Assembly: GCA_958299035.1 (NCBI GenBank)
Contig: CATQJL010000112.1
Location: 3,518,123 to 3,582,122 of the forward strand
Source of the DNA: Cylicocyclus nassatus
Lineage: Eukaryota; Nematoda; Chromadorea; Rhabditida; Strongylidae
DNA: 64,000 bases
Direction of reading: 5' to 3'
Of this stretch, positions 10,941-21,935 are shown piece by piece (position 1 is the first letter of the stretch; each line of letters starts with the position of its first letter). Below the pieces are notes generated by a model. That model had not been told where the DNA came from and ran no database searches. It saw only the letters and a list, made by a program, of their open reading frames with translations. The position numbers and the translations under genes are program-made.

Positions 10941-11280
10941 AAGGAAGTGTTGCGTAATGTCTCCGAACGGTTATTCTGCGTTTTAGCGCGGACTGCGCGC
11001 AATTCAAATCGCAGGTCTTCCCGATCAATAGCTGCCATTCACTACGCTCCTTTTCTAATCTTGCTCGTCATTTTCTAGTAAATGCTCATCACTTTGGGTA
11101 AGCTCTTATGTCTTCCGTTTTCTGTGAACTCGCACATTCATAGCATAGCCAGTTACTCTCAATCACACGATTTTTTCGACTTGGACAATATAGTTGATGA
11201 ACTTAGTTTTGGTTGGACTACTTATTTCTTCATAACCTCTTTATTGATCCGGTTTCTCCTGCTTTCAGGACAGCTATCTC

Positions 11281-11331
11281 GGGAAGCACGCGCATATCCA
11301 GTCTACAAGGCTGAGTATGCGCGTGCTTCCC
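11281..11331. repeat. Perfect 16-bp-stem hairpin
   Basis: GGGAAGCACGCGCATA is followed after 19 nt by its exact reverse complement. The stem is GC-rich and would be a stable RNA or DNA hairpin. No T-run follows, and nothing else suggests a terminator in this eukaryotic context. It may be a tiny MITE. Confidence 0.75.
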
Positions 11332-11459
11332 TATCTGAACAGGACAACCAGCTACCGCAAAGGCAAACAAATATCACGTCAGCCGATATTTTAAGGACTT
11401 TGTTCTTGTGAGGCTTTCTTTTTGGAGTAATCTCTTAGTCATATTTTTATGTACATATG

Positions 11460-11906
11460 TAAGGTTCTCAACGCAGTGAAGTTCACATCTGCTCAAGAAT
11501 TCACGAAAGGCAATGCTACTTACGTCGTCCCTGGCGAAGAGTGGACTAGCATGCAATCATCGCCTGAAAATGTTCTGTCTGGGCTTGGAGACAGTTACAC
11601 CGATCATCACAGCAACCGATGATGTTGCCACTGACAAGGTAGCTGTTTTACTGTATCTGTTTCAGTTGAAGTTCCTTTGATTCTAGGCACGAACGAAGCG
11701 TGCGATCACGTGTGAATGGGACGAAGCGACTAGATCACCATTCGCAGCGAACAGTAAGTACAAACATTCTTTGAAGGAATACGCCATTTATCAATGGCGT
11801 ATTATATGCGTGCAATTAAGCAGAGATCGCAATCATTGTTGAAAATTTTTTTTCATCTTTTGTAGGACCAGAAACTGACATGCCCCGTATACTTGCTCAC
11901 ATATAA
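11460..11906 (+). CDS. Possible 3' exons of an unrecognised gene
   Basis: Three exon-like blocks have nematode-style splice sites. The first (to 11638) carries VLNAVKFTSAQEF, FTKGNATYVVPGEEW and, after a one-base frame change, LETVTPIITATDDVATDK. An intron at 11639-11686 (GT..TTCTAG) joins it in frame to 11687-11753 (ARTKRAITCEWDE). A second intron, 11754-11865 (GTAAGT..TTTTGTAG), joins it in frame to RPETDMPRILAHI and a stop at 11904-11906. I recognise no family. The frame change in the first block suggests a pseudogene or a mis-set boundary. The composition and splice fit favour real or formerly real coding sequence. Confidence 0.28.
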
Positions 11907-12524
11907 TAGAACGGAATATCCAGATGTCATGCCTGATGCGTGAGTTTTGTTGCTAAACGATTTATTTGATTCTAATTTTTTGATAGTAATTTCGAGATTT
12001 TCCAATGCAGCAAGCGAGTTCTGATACTCGATATATTCGCGTAGGCAATTTTGTTTTTCTAAAAACGATTTAGGTCTAAACTTAGCTTCTGCATACTCCA
12101 TTTCGAAGGAATAAACATTGTCGTGCGAAATGCTGAAAAAGAATTTGTCTCAATACCTGTCGGTCGCTGACAAATACCACATCTTGGTAAGTTAGTATTA
12201 TCCACGCATTTTTTACTGAGACACGATCTTGTAGGAGTTATGCTGCTGGAGATACTAACTTATGCTCATGTCGTGTCGTATGCTTATATCGTTGGCTGCA
12301 TCTTCGTGTCGAATGGATCTTTATTTTCTTTTCCTGTTGTCGATTCACTCATTAAGATAGTGTTGGAGCGATTCACCGCTGCTATCCGAATGGCAAGTCC
12401 GTTATTTTCTATGCATTTATCGTGGCCACGGTTTTCATCGATCATGTATAGGTTCCTGAACGATGCAAAGGTGGTATCCATCGCTAATGGTGAATTGTCA
12501 TCACTGGCGTTAGACAATGATTAA

Positions 12525-12922
12525 ATGAACGCTAATAAGCCCCCACAACCTTCCCCTGAAGTATTGCCGGACGAAATTTGCGTGTTTATTAACGCCGTAG
12601 TTGAAGCTTTGAATGGGTTGCTCCGAGCCCTATGCTGGTACGTGCTTGATATATTCCGGTTTTCTCACTGAGATAAATTTTTGCAAATCCAAAAAATAGT
12701 TCTATGCGTAAGAGAATCTTTACGCAGTATACTGATATGGCTTTCTGGCCAATCATCTTCTTTCCATTTCCAAAAGGCTTAGAGATCCTTAGTTCCCACT
12801 TCCTTCCATTCTTAAACCATTGCATTCGCTTCTTGTTCCCATATTCTGGAATAACTCGTCTGTTTGGAACAAAGCTGAGTTTACAGATTTACATGAGTCA
12901 CAGTTATCTTCATTTCTCATAG
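12525..12922 (+). CDS. Possible two-exon small protein
   Basis: ATG 12525 opens MNANKPPQPSPEVLPDE and then ICVFINAVVEALNGLLRALC, ending at 12637. A 62-bp GT..AATAG intron (12638-12699) joins in frame to RKRIFTQYTDMAFWPIIFF and a stop at 12922, about 112 residues in all. The second half is hydrophobic and aromatic-rich. No family is recognised. The first exon is too short to stand out as an ORF, and only the clean in-frame splice supports the model. Nearby upstream, LSQYLSVADKYHIL (12140-12180) looks faintly like the end of a BTB domain, but one frame break later the resemblance is lost. Confidence 0.22.
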
Positions 12923-13254
12923 TGCTGCATCAGCAGAAATTTTCTCGTTCTCGCCACTCTGCTCACAATTTGTCGAAATAGTCACAGAACTTCACTAGAG
13001 TTCAGCGGAATTTGTGTCGTATCCCCGTGTCTCAGTTCAGAGTAGACGGACTCGGAGTTCATGGGTATCATTCTAGCTTTGTGAGCCCATCTCCTCAATA
13101 GATGAACCTGTTTGGGTGCGATATTTGCACAAAATAGACAATCCCATTTCGAAAGTACTTTGAGTTATGCTTTCGTTTCGCTGATATGAAAGCACATTCT
13201 CGAACAAACATTCAAGGGAGCATTTTTATTTTTCGCATTCTGTGTTGTTTTCGA
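12923..13254. other. Unassigned
   Basis: AT-rich sequence without a recognisable gene, RNA or repeat edge. Confidence 0.35.
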
Positions 13255-13545
13255 AATCAGCATGCCCACTTACCCTCCCCTGTGCAAACTCCCAGCCCTG
13301 TAGCTCAAACTTTGCCAAAAAGCGATAAAATCGATAAAAGTATCACGTAATACCAAAAACTAATGTTGTATTCGTAATCAGCATGCTCTGTTATCCTCCT
13401 GTGCGAAATCCCAGCCCCGTAGCTCAAACTTTGCAAAAAATCGATAAAATCGATAAAAATAGTGGACGATTTCAAAAACTAATGTTGTATTCGCAATCAG
13501 CATGCTCGATTACCCCCCTGTGGCAACTCCCAGCCCCGTACAAAC
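13255..13545 (-). repeat. Helitron-type 120-bp minisatellite, about 2.5 units
   Basis: The unit starts ATCAGCATGC at 13257, 13377 and 13496 (period 119-120). Each has a CTCCCAGCCCYGTA block, and the first two also have GATAAAATCGATAAAA. The same unit lies inside the small Helitron at 39781-40303 and, reversed, inside the one at 49.9 kb. It is therefore probably a Helitron remnant lying just upstream of the MULE gene. Confidence 0.8.
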
Positions 13546-14327
13546 TTTGAAAGAGCGTGTGATCTTGGAGATCAAACATCGCACATCAAAAAATCTATCA
13601 ATAATTCCCTCCAAAAATCACGTGGAGGGGAAGATATTAGTTTCTTCGACCATGCCAAGTGAAGCAGCAACGTCACTTCAGCGCTACATCGCCGAAAAGG
13701 ACGTCAGCCAGAAAGGAGTTCACCCCATTATTCGCTACAGGATCCCTGAGACTAGGATGTCGTACGTCTTCATTTTTCAAAGAAGAAACCAGAGGAGTGA
13801 CGTGTACGCCTGCAGAGCATGCAAGAAGAAACATAACCATCATATGGTTGTAAGGGTAAGTAGTGCTAAAGCTTGTCTGATTTTAATCCTTTTCGACGTA
13901 AGGGGAGAGAGTGGGCGGGGGTTGCCAATGACCAGGGTTGAGCGTTGGGTCAGGCGCGCCCGACCTGGGGGATTGTATTGAAGGTAAGACTGAGGGGGGA
14001 GGGCTTTACAAACCATTACCTACTGCAGTTTCTAGTGTTTCTCAACGTCTAGAAAGCGTGATTTTCAAGCGTGATCAACTCGGTTGCAGAAGTGATGAAA
14101 GTCAGCTTTGTATACTCATAACATAATGTTCTCTACAAGTCTATGCTAGAAATCGGGCTTCATATCGCTTTCAAACAGTGAAGTAGAAAGTGCTGCCAAG
14201 TTTCTAATCGGCGCATTTTTCACGTTGAGTGCTGCGACTCCTCAGATTAGCACAAGGCCGAAACAACTCGAATCAAGCTCAATCACTCACTGTGGAATCT
14301 TCAAGGGTTGAACTAGCGAATTACAAT

Positions 14328-14393
14328 GGGGTCAGGCGCAACCCCTCAAAAGGTCAGACCGCCTAAGCTTTTGAGGGGTTGCACCTGACCCTC
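14328..14393. repeat. Hairpin with 23-bp arms in MULE intron 1
   Basis: GGGTCAGGCGCAACCCCTC is answered by GAGGGGTTGCACCTGACCC with two mismatched positions. The fragments GGTCAGGCGCGCC (13949) and GCGCCTGACC (14725) in the same intron look like solo ends of the same family. Confidence 0.75.
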
Positions 14394-14957
14394 TTAACTT
14401 GCCTTTAAAATTCAGAAATCGCCCCTTTTTTGATATGAGTATTGAGCGCAAAGCCACTTCTTGCTATGTTGAAAATTTGAAGCCAAACACTCCATTTCTG
14501 TGAATTATAGCTTTGAAAAGAGGACTATCCAGATCTAAAACTTGCCGTCAAGTTGCGAGTGGTTATGCAACCGCAGAAATCGGGCCTACAGATTTTAAAA
14601 AATAGAAACCTGCAATGAAGGCTGGTTTTCTTCAAAATATAACACCCTAAGGAGGAGGTGAAGCGGAGGGTCGTTTAGGGCTTTCACAGAAGGGGGGGGG
14701 GGTCGTTTTTGAAGGACTTGATTGCGCCTGACCTCTTGCTCAACACTGCCAATGACTCGAGTCTACCAGAATGTAGGCAGGACCGCGGGGTGTCGCTTGA
14801 GGCATGAATATTTACGGCCTTTGTTGTACTTTGGGCATTAAGAAGTCTTGCAAACGGCGCCGACTCAGACATGTTGCATCGGCCCAGGATTGCAGGCAAC
14901 GAGTTTCAGTATCTTAGCTCACCCCTAGAGTGGCCCAAATATGCTAGCGGGCCAACA

Positions 14958-15022
14958 TAGAAAACGAGTATACACGCTGTCCCGCTCGTCAGAAAACGAG
15001 TATACATGCTGTCCCGCTCGTC
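14958..15022. repeat. Tandem pair of a 35-bp unit
   Basis: GAAAACGAGTATACACGCTG..GTC occurs twice (14958 and 14993) with one base difference. It lies inside the 1.7-kb first intron of the MULE gene. Confidence 0.75.
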
Positions 15023-15194
15023 CGAGTGACAGGGTCGCTGCACACACTGCAACCGTTGCTGGCCCGTACTAGCATGGCAGGGCCAGGCCCGGCACGGGTT
15101 TTCGCCCAGCCGGCCATGAGCGCGAGTATCCGCAAAAATTGTCTGAGAAAACGTACGTTTTTCCAAGAGGGTGCATAGTATACTTAAGGTGATT

Positions 15195-15350
15195 CGAAAT
15201 TTTTTCGAATATTTGGATATCAAATAACATTCAAACATCAAAATATTGAAATATTCGACTATTGAATAATATTCGAAATCTTAGGTTTTCGATGATTCGA
15301 ATTTTCGAATCATCGGCGTTCGAATGAATTGAATAATCGAATAATCATTG
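15195..15350. repeat. ATTCGAA-rich low-complexity stretch
   Basis: Frequent ATTCGAA, TATTCGAA and ATCGAATAATC words, many self-complementary. The composition matches the arrays at 61.2 and 62.2 kb. It lies in MULE intron 1. Confidence 0.7.
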
Positions 15351-17224
15351 GACTCGGTCTAAAGTATAGTGCACGATGAAAAATTGGAAGTATATCAAGT
15401 TGCATGAACACAAGTCAAAATGAATGGAGACATTAGGTGTCAACGCGCTAGGACGGCTTAATTAGGGGTTTCATGATGTTTTTTGTAAAAATTTCTTATC
15501 TATCATTTTGTCCGCACTTTGTTGTTCCAGGTTGTGGGAAACGAAATTTATGACGACCCTTGCAAAAATCATAAATGCTGTCCCATAAATGCTTCTCTTG
15601 ACAGGGCGAATAGAATCATGTACGAGGTACATAACCTTTCCTAGAAGCATTCGCTTTTAATTGCGTGGAATTGCGTAAATCAATTTTTTGGGAAACCCGA
15701 TTCCAGGCATGTCAGAAAATCAAAAACACTGCCGAATTGGCATCCACTTCTGTCATGGAAGTGTGGGAAAATACACTTCAAGTTGCAATGACTGAGGAAA
15801 CATCAAGAGAAGAAGTGGTAGCCCACTTCTATCAAAGAGGACTAGCCACACGCCGTAAAAGTATACAAAGGTTAGGATTTCCGTTTGTGTATTGAGAACA
15901 AATGGAAAAGTTCCCTTGTAGAGCGAAATCATGTCACACGGATCATTCAATCAACTGGAGTTGTGTACCCGAGAGATATGCAAAACTTTCGAATGGGGCT
16001 GCATTTCTACAGGAGTTAACACCAATGTACCATCTGTACTTTTCTGATGACACCTTGAGAGTGGGTGCTTACATCGCATCATAATTATATGAACGCGTTA
16101 TGAAATTGAGATTACAGATGGCGTGTGAGCAGGGAATCAAGGCCTTGATTGGGTGGTATACACAAAATCTTGCCGGCGAAAATGGGTGATCACGCACAAT
16201 TGTACACAATACATGCGAGCCTTGAAAATGAACATGAAGTGAGAAGGTTGTTTGTCATTCATCAGTCTTGAAAGGCTTTTTTTAGCTTCCTTTGGCATAC
16301 GCGCTCATGCGCAACAAAACGCAAGAAACGTATGAAAAAGTGTTTGAAAAAATCCACTGCCAGCTGCATTCAATTAACCCGAAAATGGCTCCACCAAGGA
16401 TCATAGTTGACTTCGAAATAGCGGCAATTAGGGCAGCCGAGAGACGTTTTCATTCCTCATCAGTGGAAGGGTGTCTTTTTCATCTCATTCGTGCTTGGAT
16501 AAGGCACAGGAACTCATTGGGATTAACAAAATACTTGAAGGGGAAATATGAAAGTCGCCACGTCAAGAAATGGTATAGAACCATTAGAGGAATCCCATTT
16601 GTGCCAGAGAAATACTTACGCAAGTTACCGGGATTGTAACGACCAAGCGTCAATAGAGATCATCCGGCTTACGAAATTTGCGAGAAATTTCTCGATTACC
16701 TATACCAAACATGGTTGAAGAAGCCATTCCGGAAGTACTGGTCGAAATGGGACGTATCAAGCTTGAGAACCACCAATATCGCAGAGACATAGCACAGGTT
16801 GGTGGAGTTAGGAGCTCAATTTGCGTGATTATTTTCACAAAAATCATCTAGTAAGCTTCGACGGTCTCTTTCGCGGAGAAATGCAAGCGTCGAAGTACTC
16901 CTGGAACGTTTAAAAAAAGAAGATACCAGCGCAATGGCAAAACTACTATCAATCGACCAGGTAGCTGCTTACCTAATCCGAGACATGATGAAAAGTGCAC
17001 TATTCAGCTTGGGAGTCGAAAGGAAATATCGCTTGCGGCGAGAAAGAATAGTCAAGCATATGAACAGCTTTAAAAAGCTGTCGGAGACGAGTGTCATAAC
17101 GACATCTCAGTTGATTCGGTATTTTACAATTTTTTTAAATGCAATGTTTATGCTCGATAGCTAAAACTCAAATTTCAGATATTCCCGCAAGATGTCCAGA
17201 TTTGTCAGTGAAAAAGTTGTCTAA

Positions 17225-18639
17225 GAACACATCTGTTAAAGGTAACTCTCACCTATCCATTATCCTGTAACGCGTGTCATCTCTTTTTGCAGGGTGATGA
17301 GAAACGCTGAATTACTTACGTGTTTCTATTCCTAGTTTCTACTGACATTCAAATTGCCTCTTCCATCTCGTGCGAATATGGGACTAAATTCAGGTAATCA
17401 TCTTACAAAGTGTCTAGAAATGTTCAAATTTTTGCGAAAAAAAGTGCCTTATAATTTTGTCTCAGAAGGATACCGAGTGTGTTTACGGCCTCTTTTCTTG
17501 ATAGTATGAAATGGGAATATCATTTTTTTGGATGTAAATTTTTTTTAGTTTTATTTTTGTATTTTCTGACATCTTTGAAAATCATGTTTTTGTTGGCATT
17601 TTGTGTTGAGACGACTTGTTGAGTTTTTGACATAACAGTGCCGAGTGTAGGCATCCTTAATATTGGTGATATCGCTTCTACTTAGGAGGAGGCGTGGCAG
17701 GGCGGGTCGTCGTTTGTGTGCTAGTAGACGCTGTAATTCCGTTGTTTGGGTGCTCTGCGCTTTGTAAGCGACAAATAAAGCCAGAAGCAGGTTTTGCCTA
17801 ACAGAAGATGAAGAGGACGATGAAGAGTTTATGGGTGAGTAACACCTATTCTTCTGAACTCATACGTCAATGAAGGTAATGGCAGTACCGAATCTATTCA
17901 TCTAGGGACCTTAGTTTTGCCAGCCATGCATTTTATGGATACAATGAGCCATCGTACAGCGAATTATGTCCGTCTACGGGGAGCTATGAGAAGATAAGGT
18001 TAACTCTTTGATTTGGTTCATTTTGCAATCAAAGACTGATTAATACCATTGCCAGATGTTGATGGGCGATGAGTACATCTTCTTTGCGCATTATATACTC
18101 GAGGCATAACGTTTGGTGATATAGATCATCTGACCTCCATCACCTGGCATGAACTGGATCACCGCAATTTTGGGGAAGTCGGTGTGCAAAACTCTTTCAC
18201 AGTCACAGCGAGGAGGAGTGGAACTCCGATATATGAATTGCAGCCAGCACTTAAATCGCGATGAAGTACATGTCAAAAGAGTTGCGTGAGTAAAGCAGTA
18301 TTTGACAGGTGTGTCACTTCTGACAATGTCTTTGCAGCGCAGTACGCTTTCTGGCTCTGGAGGAATTAGATCAGGATTCTGTCTTTGATACTGTTGTCGT
18401 ATGTGCATATTTTAGGAAGAAAATTATGTCTATCGGGCTGCATTTTTAGCGCGTAGTAGCGCACAAAAGAGATCTCTGAAAAAAAAAGAGATATGCGTAG
18501 TGAACATGACATCAAAAATAATTGTTTTGAGTTCAAGTTTGAGTTCTTATTTTGTTTGTTTTTTGAATTCTGCCTTTTGTTTTCGTTTTCTATATTACTT
18601 TTTAGTCTTAACGGTTTTGACGGTGATACATATAATGCT
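17225..18639. other. Unassigned stretch with exon-like fragments
   Basis: After the MULE stop, splice-like signals recur. TTTGCAG at 17287-17293 is followed by GGTGATGAG. An acidic run TEDEEDDEEF (near 17798-17830) is followed by GTGAGT. TCATCTAG near 17906 leads into DLSFASHAFYGYNEPSYSE. A block at about 18091-18408 is open on both strands (minus: NPDLIPPEPESVL, KIAVIQFMPGDGGQMIYI). I recognise none of these. They may be further pieces of the chimera that follows. Confidence 0.3.
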
Positions 18640-20266
18640 ATGGAGCTTTGATTGGGTCTAGACAAGCTGCAAATCATCCTCTTTTGAGACGGGTTCAATA
18701 TACAGATTCGCTTATAGATAAGCTCGCAAAGACGCTGTGCACGAAGGTCAGCCTAAACAAGGATTCTTCTGGGTCTTTTTCGAAAAGACATGGTTCCACC
18801 GTGTCTTTTAACCCTCCCTATGAGAAGAGGAAATGGGAGGATTTGCTGAAGATCTTTTTTTGTCAGTCTGATTTCCAAATCCACCAAATATGCGAGATGT
18901 ACAGCAGCACAAAGAAATCCTTCGTAAGGGGAGGCTTGGCATGATAGTCCCTTAAATGTCGGATATTAGATAAACTGGTACCAAAGGTCATAGAATAGGT
19001 GAGTCGTTGTTGTCCTTGTTTTTTCCTTGTTTTTGTCCTAGTATTTTTTATTGATTTCGAGCCTTAGTATAGCTGTATCTGAGCAATACCTTGTTTTTCT
19101 ATAACAACCCTCTCCATTGATTATAGCATTTCAGCATTTTGTGCGAATTTGAAGAAAAGCGCGAGAGAATCTGCAATTTTGAATATTATCTTACCCTTAG
19201 TCAAAGAATTAGTCACTGATCTAAATCAGGTATGACATAAAGTACTATCTCCTACTTTATCTTACTCGTAACTGAGATTTTCTAGCATATCAAAACTTAG
19301 CTTGCTGGTGTCATCATGGTTATCGCTCCACTTGTTGGCAAGGAAAACACGATATCGCAGTTGTTACCTATATACATGCAATTACTGAAAGACAGCACGG
19401 CCGAAGTTCGACTAAATATCATCAGCAGCCTTGACAAGTTAACATAACTTCATATCGATACAATTTTACATTGAGCTATTAATGTCCAGGTGAACGTCGT
19501 CATAGGAGCCTCTCAACTTCTCAACTGAAAGTTTATATGCGAATACGAGGCTATGTACATAGAAACGGGGATGGGTCAACACCGGTGATGGAAAGGTTAG
19601 CGTACACAGGATGTCTAGTTGATTAGAATTTTTTATCTCTTTTCAGGCAAGAGATGATCGTTGAGTTCAACAACGATGATGATATTTTTGTGTTTCTTTT
19701 GCCGATTCGTGCATGGCGACTTGGAATAAATTTGACTTCTGCATACCACGTAATTCTACATACATCGACTTCAATCCATAAAGCAGGTTTGGATCATTCT
19801 TTTTGTCAATGATTTGACGAGAAACTATAAAATTTTGTTTATTTGAAAATGATGCTAATTTTTGCCAGTGCTTACATATTTAGAAAGGGATTAAGTTCAT
19901 GGGAACATCGAGCAAATTTTCAAATTTTTTTCATTTTTGTTGTATACAGAAGATCGATGCCACGGTTTAAGTCAGAAGGAGGGTGTTTGTGACCAAATTT
20001 ATCAGTAAAGACACTGTGAAGGTATATTTCACTTTCCCACAGTGTCAGGTTATCATTTTTGATCATTCTCCATTTTAGGTTGATATTCACACCCTGGCAC
20101 GAAAAAAGCTGTCACAAAGGGAATCAAAGGCCAAATCGAGGTGAGTCATAGCTAGATATCTACTACTGATATAGCATCTCTCTTCTACAGGAGTGACGAA
20201 ACATCGCGTGGATCGGGCTCTGTGGAGTGGAAAGAAGAGAAAATTGACAACGAAACTTTGAATTAG
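18640..20266 (+). pseudogene. SMARCAD1/Fun30-like SNF2 helicase, 3' exons, chimeric and degenerate
   Basis: The C-terminal part of a SMARCAD1-type chromatin remodeller (nematode homologue of human SMARCAD1), which slides nucleosomes using ATP. Recognisable pieces in order: GSRQAANHPLLRRVQYTD (18655), KLAKTLCTK, RKWEDLL with SDFQIHQICEMY (to about 18905), and CRILDKLVPKV (18957-18990). After a foreign block come [44 protein letters not shown] (helicase motif V region; family consensus STRAGGLGIN), [10 protein letters not shown], then frameshifted DIDFNP, DRCHGLSQKE (motif VI region), VTKFISKDTVK, VDIHTLARKKLSQRESKAKS, and a stop at 20264-20266. Exons keep GT..AG introns, so this is a genomic, not retro-processed, copy. 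At least two frameshifts and altered motif V residues make it non-functional. The N-terminal helicase lobe is absent from the window. Confidence 0.8.
19135..19522 (+). pseudogene. paa-1 (fragment): PP2A scaffold subunit A (PR65/PAA-1-like) fragment
   Basis: HEAT-repeat segment of the protein phosphatase 2A structural A subunit, which holds catalytic and regulatory subunits together. Exon pieces: 19135-19229 (FCANLKKSARES, ILPLVKELVTDLNQ), 19286-19438 ([37 protein letters not shown]) and 19490-19522 (VNVVIGASQL). The introns between them are 56 and 51 bp. TAG at 19298-19300 interrupts the frame after HIKT. The donor site after SLDK reads AAG-TTAACA, lacking the G of GT. Both show decay. It covers only about 90 of some 590 residues. 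It lies in the same orientation between SMARCAD1-like exons, in place of the roughly 20 helicase residues expected there. Confidence 0.85.
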
Positions 20267-21285
20267 CTGCTTGCAAGTGCTTTGAAGCGCAAGTCAACCG
20301 GCTAAGTTTCTTGAATGGTCACGTTTTTTGATCTGCCGGCACTATCGACCTTAGTTTTATCTTTGTTTTGAGAAAATTCGTACCTTGCTTTCATCTTTGT
20401 ACGAGCCCTGTTTATTCTGGATCTCTCTCAAGCTTGAACAATACTTCTACTTTCTCGGTCATTTTATGTAGAATTGATGTGACTCATAAGCGCAGCTCTG
20501 CGTTAAAGTCCTTATACACTAGGTTGTTGAAATTAATGATATTATACGTTGGAATATGGGTACGTGGTTTGAGAAAAGTCAGAGTTTCTATTTGTATCGG
20601 ATTTGTTTCCTTGTTGTTCGATTGCCTAACCTGTTCGTTTATCTTTGGTGGCAGTATTGAATTTTCCTGTCGATTAGTTCGTCAGATGACGAGCTTATGG
20701 TCCACAAGGATCCGGTTCAGTGTAAAGAATGATTTCATGCTTCATGTTCAGGATTTGCGAAGTGTTTGTATTGTCTAACCCAGTGGAAGCTGCGTTTTGG
20801 CAGTTAGAATGAAATTGTTGAACAATTGATCATTCGTGAGAATGTCAATCAGATGTCTAGCTGACTAACCACTTTTGCAATTTCAATAATTCTGCCGAAT
20901 TATTTGAGTTGTTCGCCCTCTCTCTGCCAGTTCATGGCAGAGAGGAAACAACCGTCTTCCAAGTAATAAATGGTAACCGTTGGTGGCAATTTCAACAGGA
21001 TAGTATCAAACGCGTAAAATGGTGTTACTGTAGAATGGAAACAATAACTTATGCAACGTCACTTTGGACGAACTGAAAACTCATTTTATGCATTCTTCGC
21101 AGAAAGAAGGAAGTACCACTAGCCAATTTGAAATCTAAGTCTTCCTAGATTTAGATATCAAATTGAGGATTATATTCCGGAACATAACTTTAACAGTGAT
21201 GTGAAATCATGATTAAAAACCAGTTCACCGATGGAATGGGAAGAAATGAATAGCCGATACAACCGTGTATGTAGGTATGCGGAAC
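20267..21285. other. Unassigned; one small hairpin
   Basis: A 136-codon ORF at 20368-20778 is Cys/Phe-rich and unrecognised; I do not call it a gene. A short hairpin CTCTCTGCCA/TGGCAGAGAG sits at 20931-20956, and an AAATCTAAG/TAGATTTAG palindrome lies near 21132-21155. Confidence 0.35.
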
Positions 21286-21560
21286 GGGCCAGGAGTCACG
21301 CCGCATGCTGCAATAACGCCGCGAAGCGACGGTTTGCCCGTTGAAAAACTTTTCGCTCTCCGCAGAATCGCCGCGTGCGGTGTGACTCCTGACCCGCAGC
21401 CCCTCGCTCCATTGCTCTCTGATAAGAAACATGCTCTATCGCCAGCGGTGAGGAGTCCTTCAATACCGGGAACTCGTACAGCCTCGAACCAAATTCTCGC
21501 CGCGTAGGAGATCGCTTCGCGAAAAATTCGCGCAAATCGTGACTCCTGACCCACACCCTG
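21286..21560. repeat. GC-rich palindromic repeat with GTCAGGAGTCAC termini
   Basis: GGCCAGGAGTCACGCCGC at 21289 is inverted as GCGGTGTGACTCCTGACCC at 21385-21403, giving a 115-bp palindrome with a CGCGAAGCGACGG core. A third terminus TGACTCCTGACCC lies at 21540-21552. A solo terminus of the same family is at 10866. All ORFs here are products of the palindrome. Confidence 0.7.
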
Positions 21561-21935
21561 ATTGGTCGAGGCCGCGGCAGCGACTGGCAAGGCGAGAGAG
21601 CCGCCTAGCCGTGAGAGACGCCAGACCTACAGAATTGGACGAGTTTTTGCCGCACACCTTCGTATACTTTTGGACGCATTACGCCTTAGAGTCTTGACAT
21701 TTTGCCAAAATCAGAGATTTGGCGGAAACTTGATGAGAAATTACTATTTTAGCTCACAGTATCCTTTTTTTGGTTCTTTTTTCGTTTGTCTTGCTCTTAT
21801 CTTCCAATGCTCTCATATACTAGTTGTTTTGATGTCTTTATCATTTATAATCTTTTTTAATTCATATTTTTTACCTAATCCTCAAACCTAGAGCACAAGG
21901 GTGGACATTACATCTACGTTGTAGATAACTTACAT

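Larger units (their letters stand above)
13652..17224 (+). pseudogene. MULE (Mutator-like) transposase gene, nine exons, inactivated
   Basis: DDE transposase of a nematode MULE. Exons: 13652-13855, 15531-15626, 15707-15870, 15922-16060, 16118-16238, 16286-16621, 16659-16797, 16852-17118, 17179-17224. All join in frame at GT..AG sites except as noted. Exons 1-2 form a WRKY/GCM1/FLYWCH-type zinc finger (C-x2-C in YACRACKKK, then H-x-C in CKNHKCCP). The core shows ILPAKMGDHAQLYTIHA, LAYALMRNKTQETYEKVF, IIVDFEIAAI (second Asp), the C-x2-H of EGCLFHL, and TTNIAE (catalytic Glu). The DGT motif with the first Asp is destroyed by a small deletion near 16153, and TAG at 16790-16792 replaces the expected Trp of AETWH. 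The tail LIRYSRKMSRFVSEKVV ends at a stop. Total is about 510 residues, normal for the family. Terminal inverted repeats were not found. The upstream frame is open to 13502, so the start is uncertain. Confidence 0.88.

Noticed and set aside
21190..21657. Five overlapping ORFs on both strands
   Set aside because: All arise from the GTCAGGAGTCAC palindrome.
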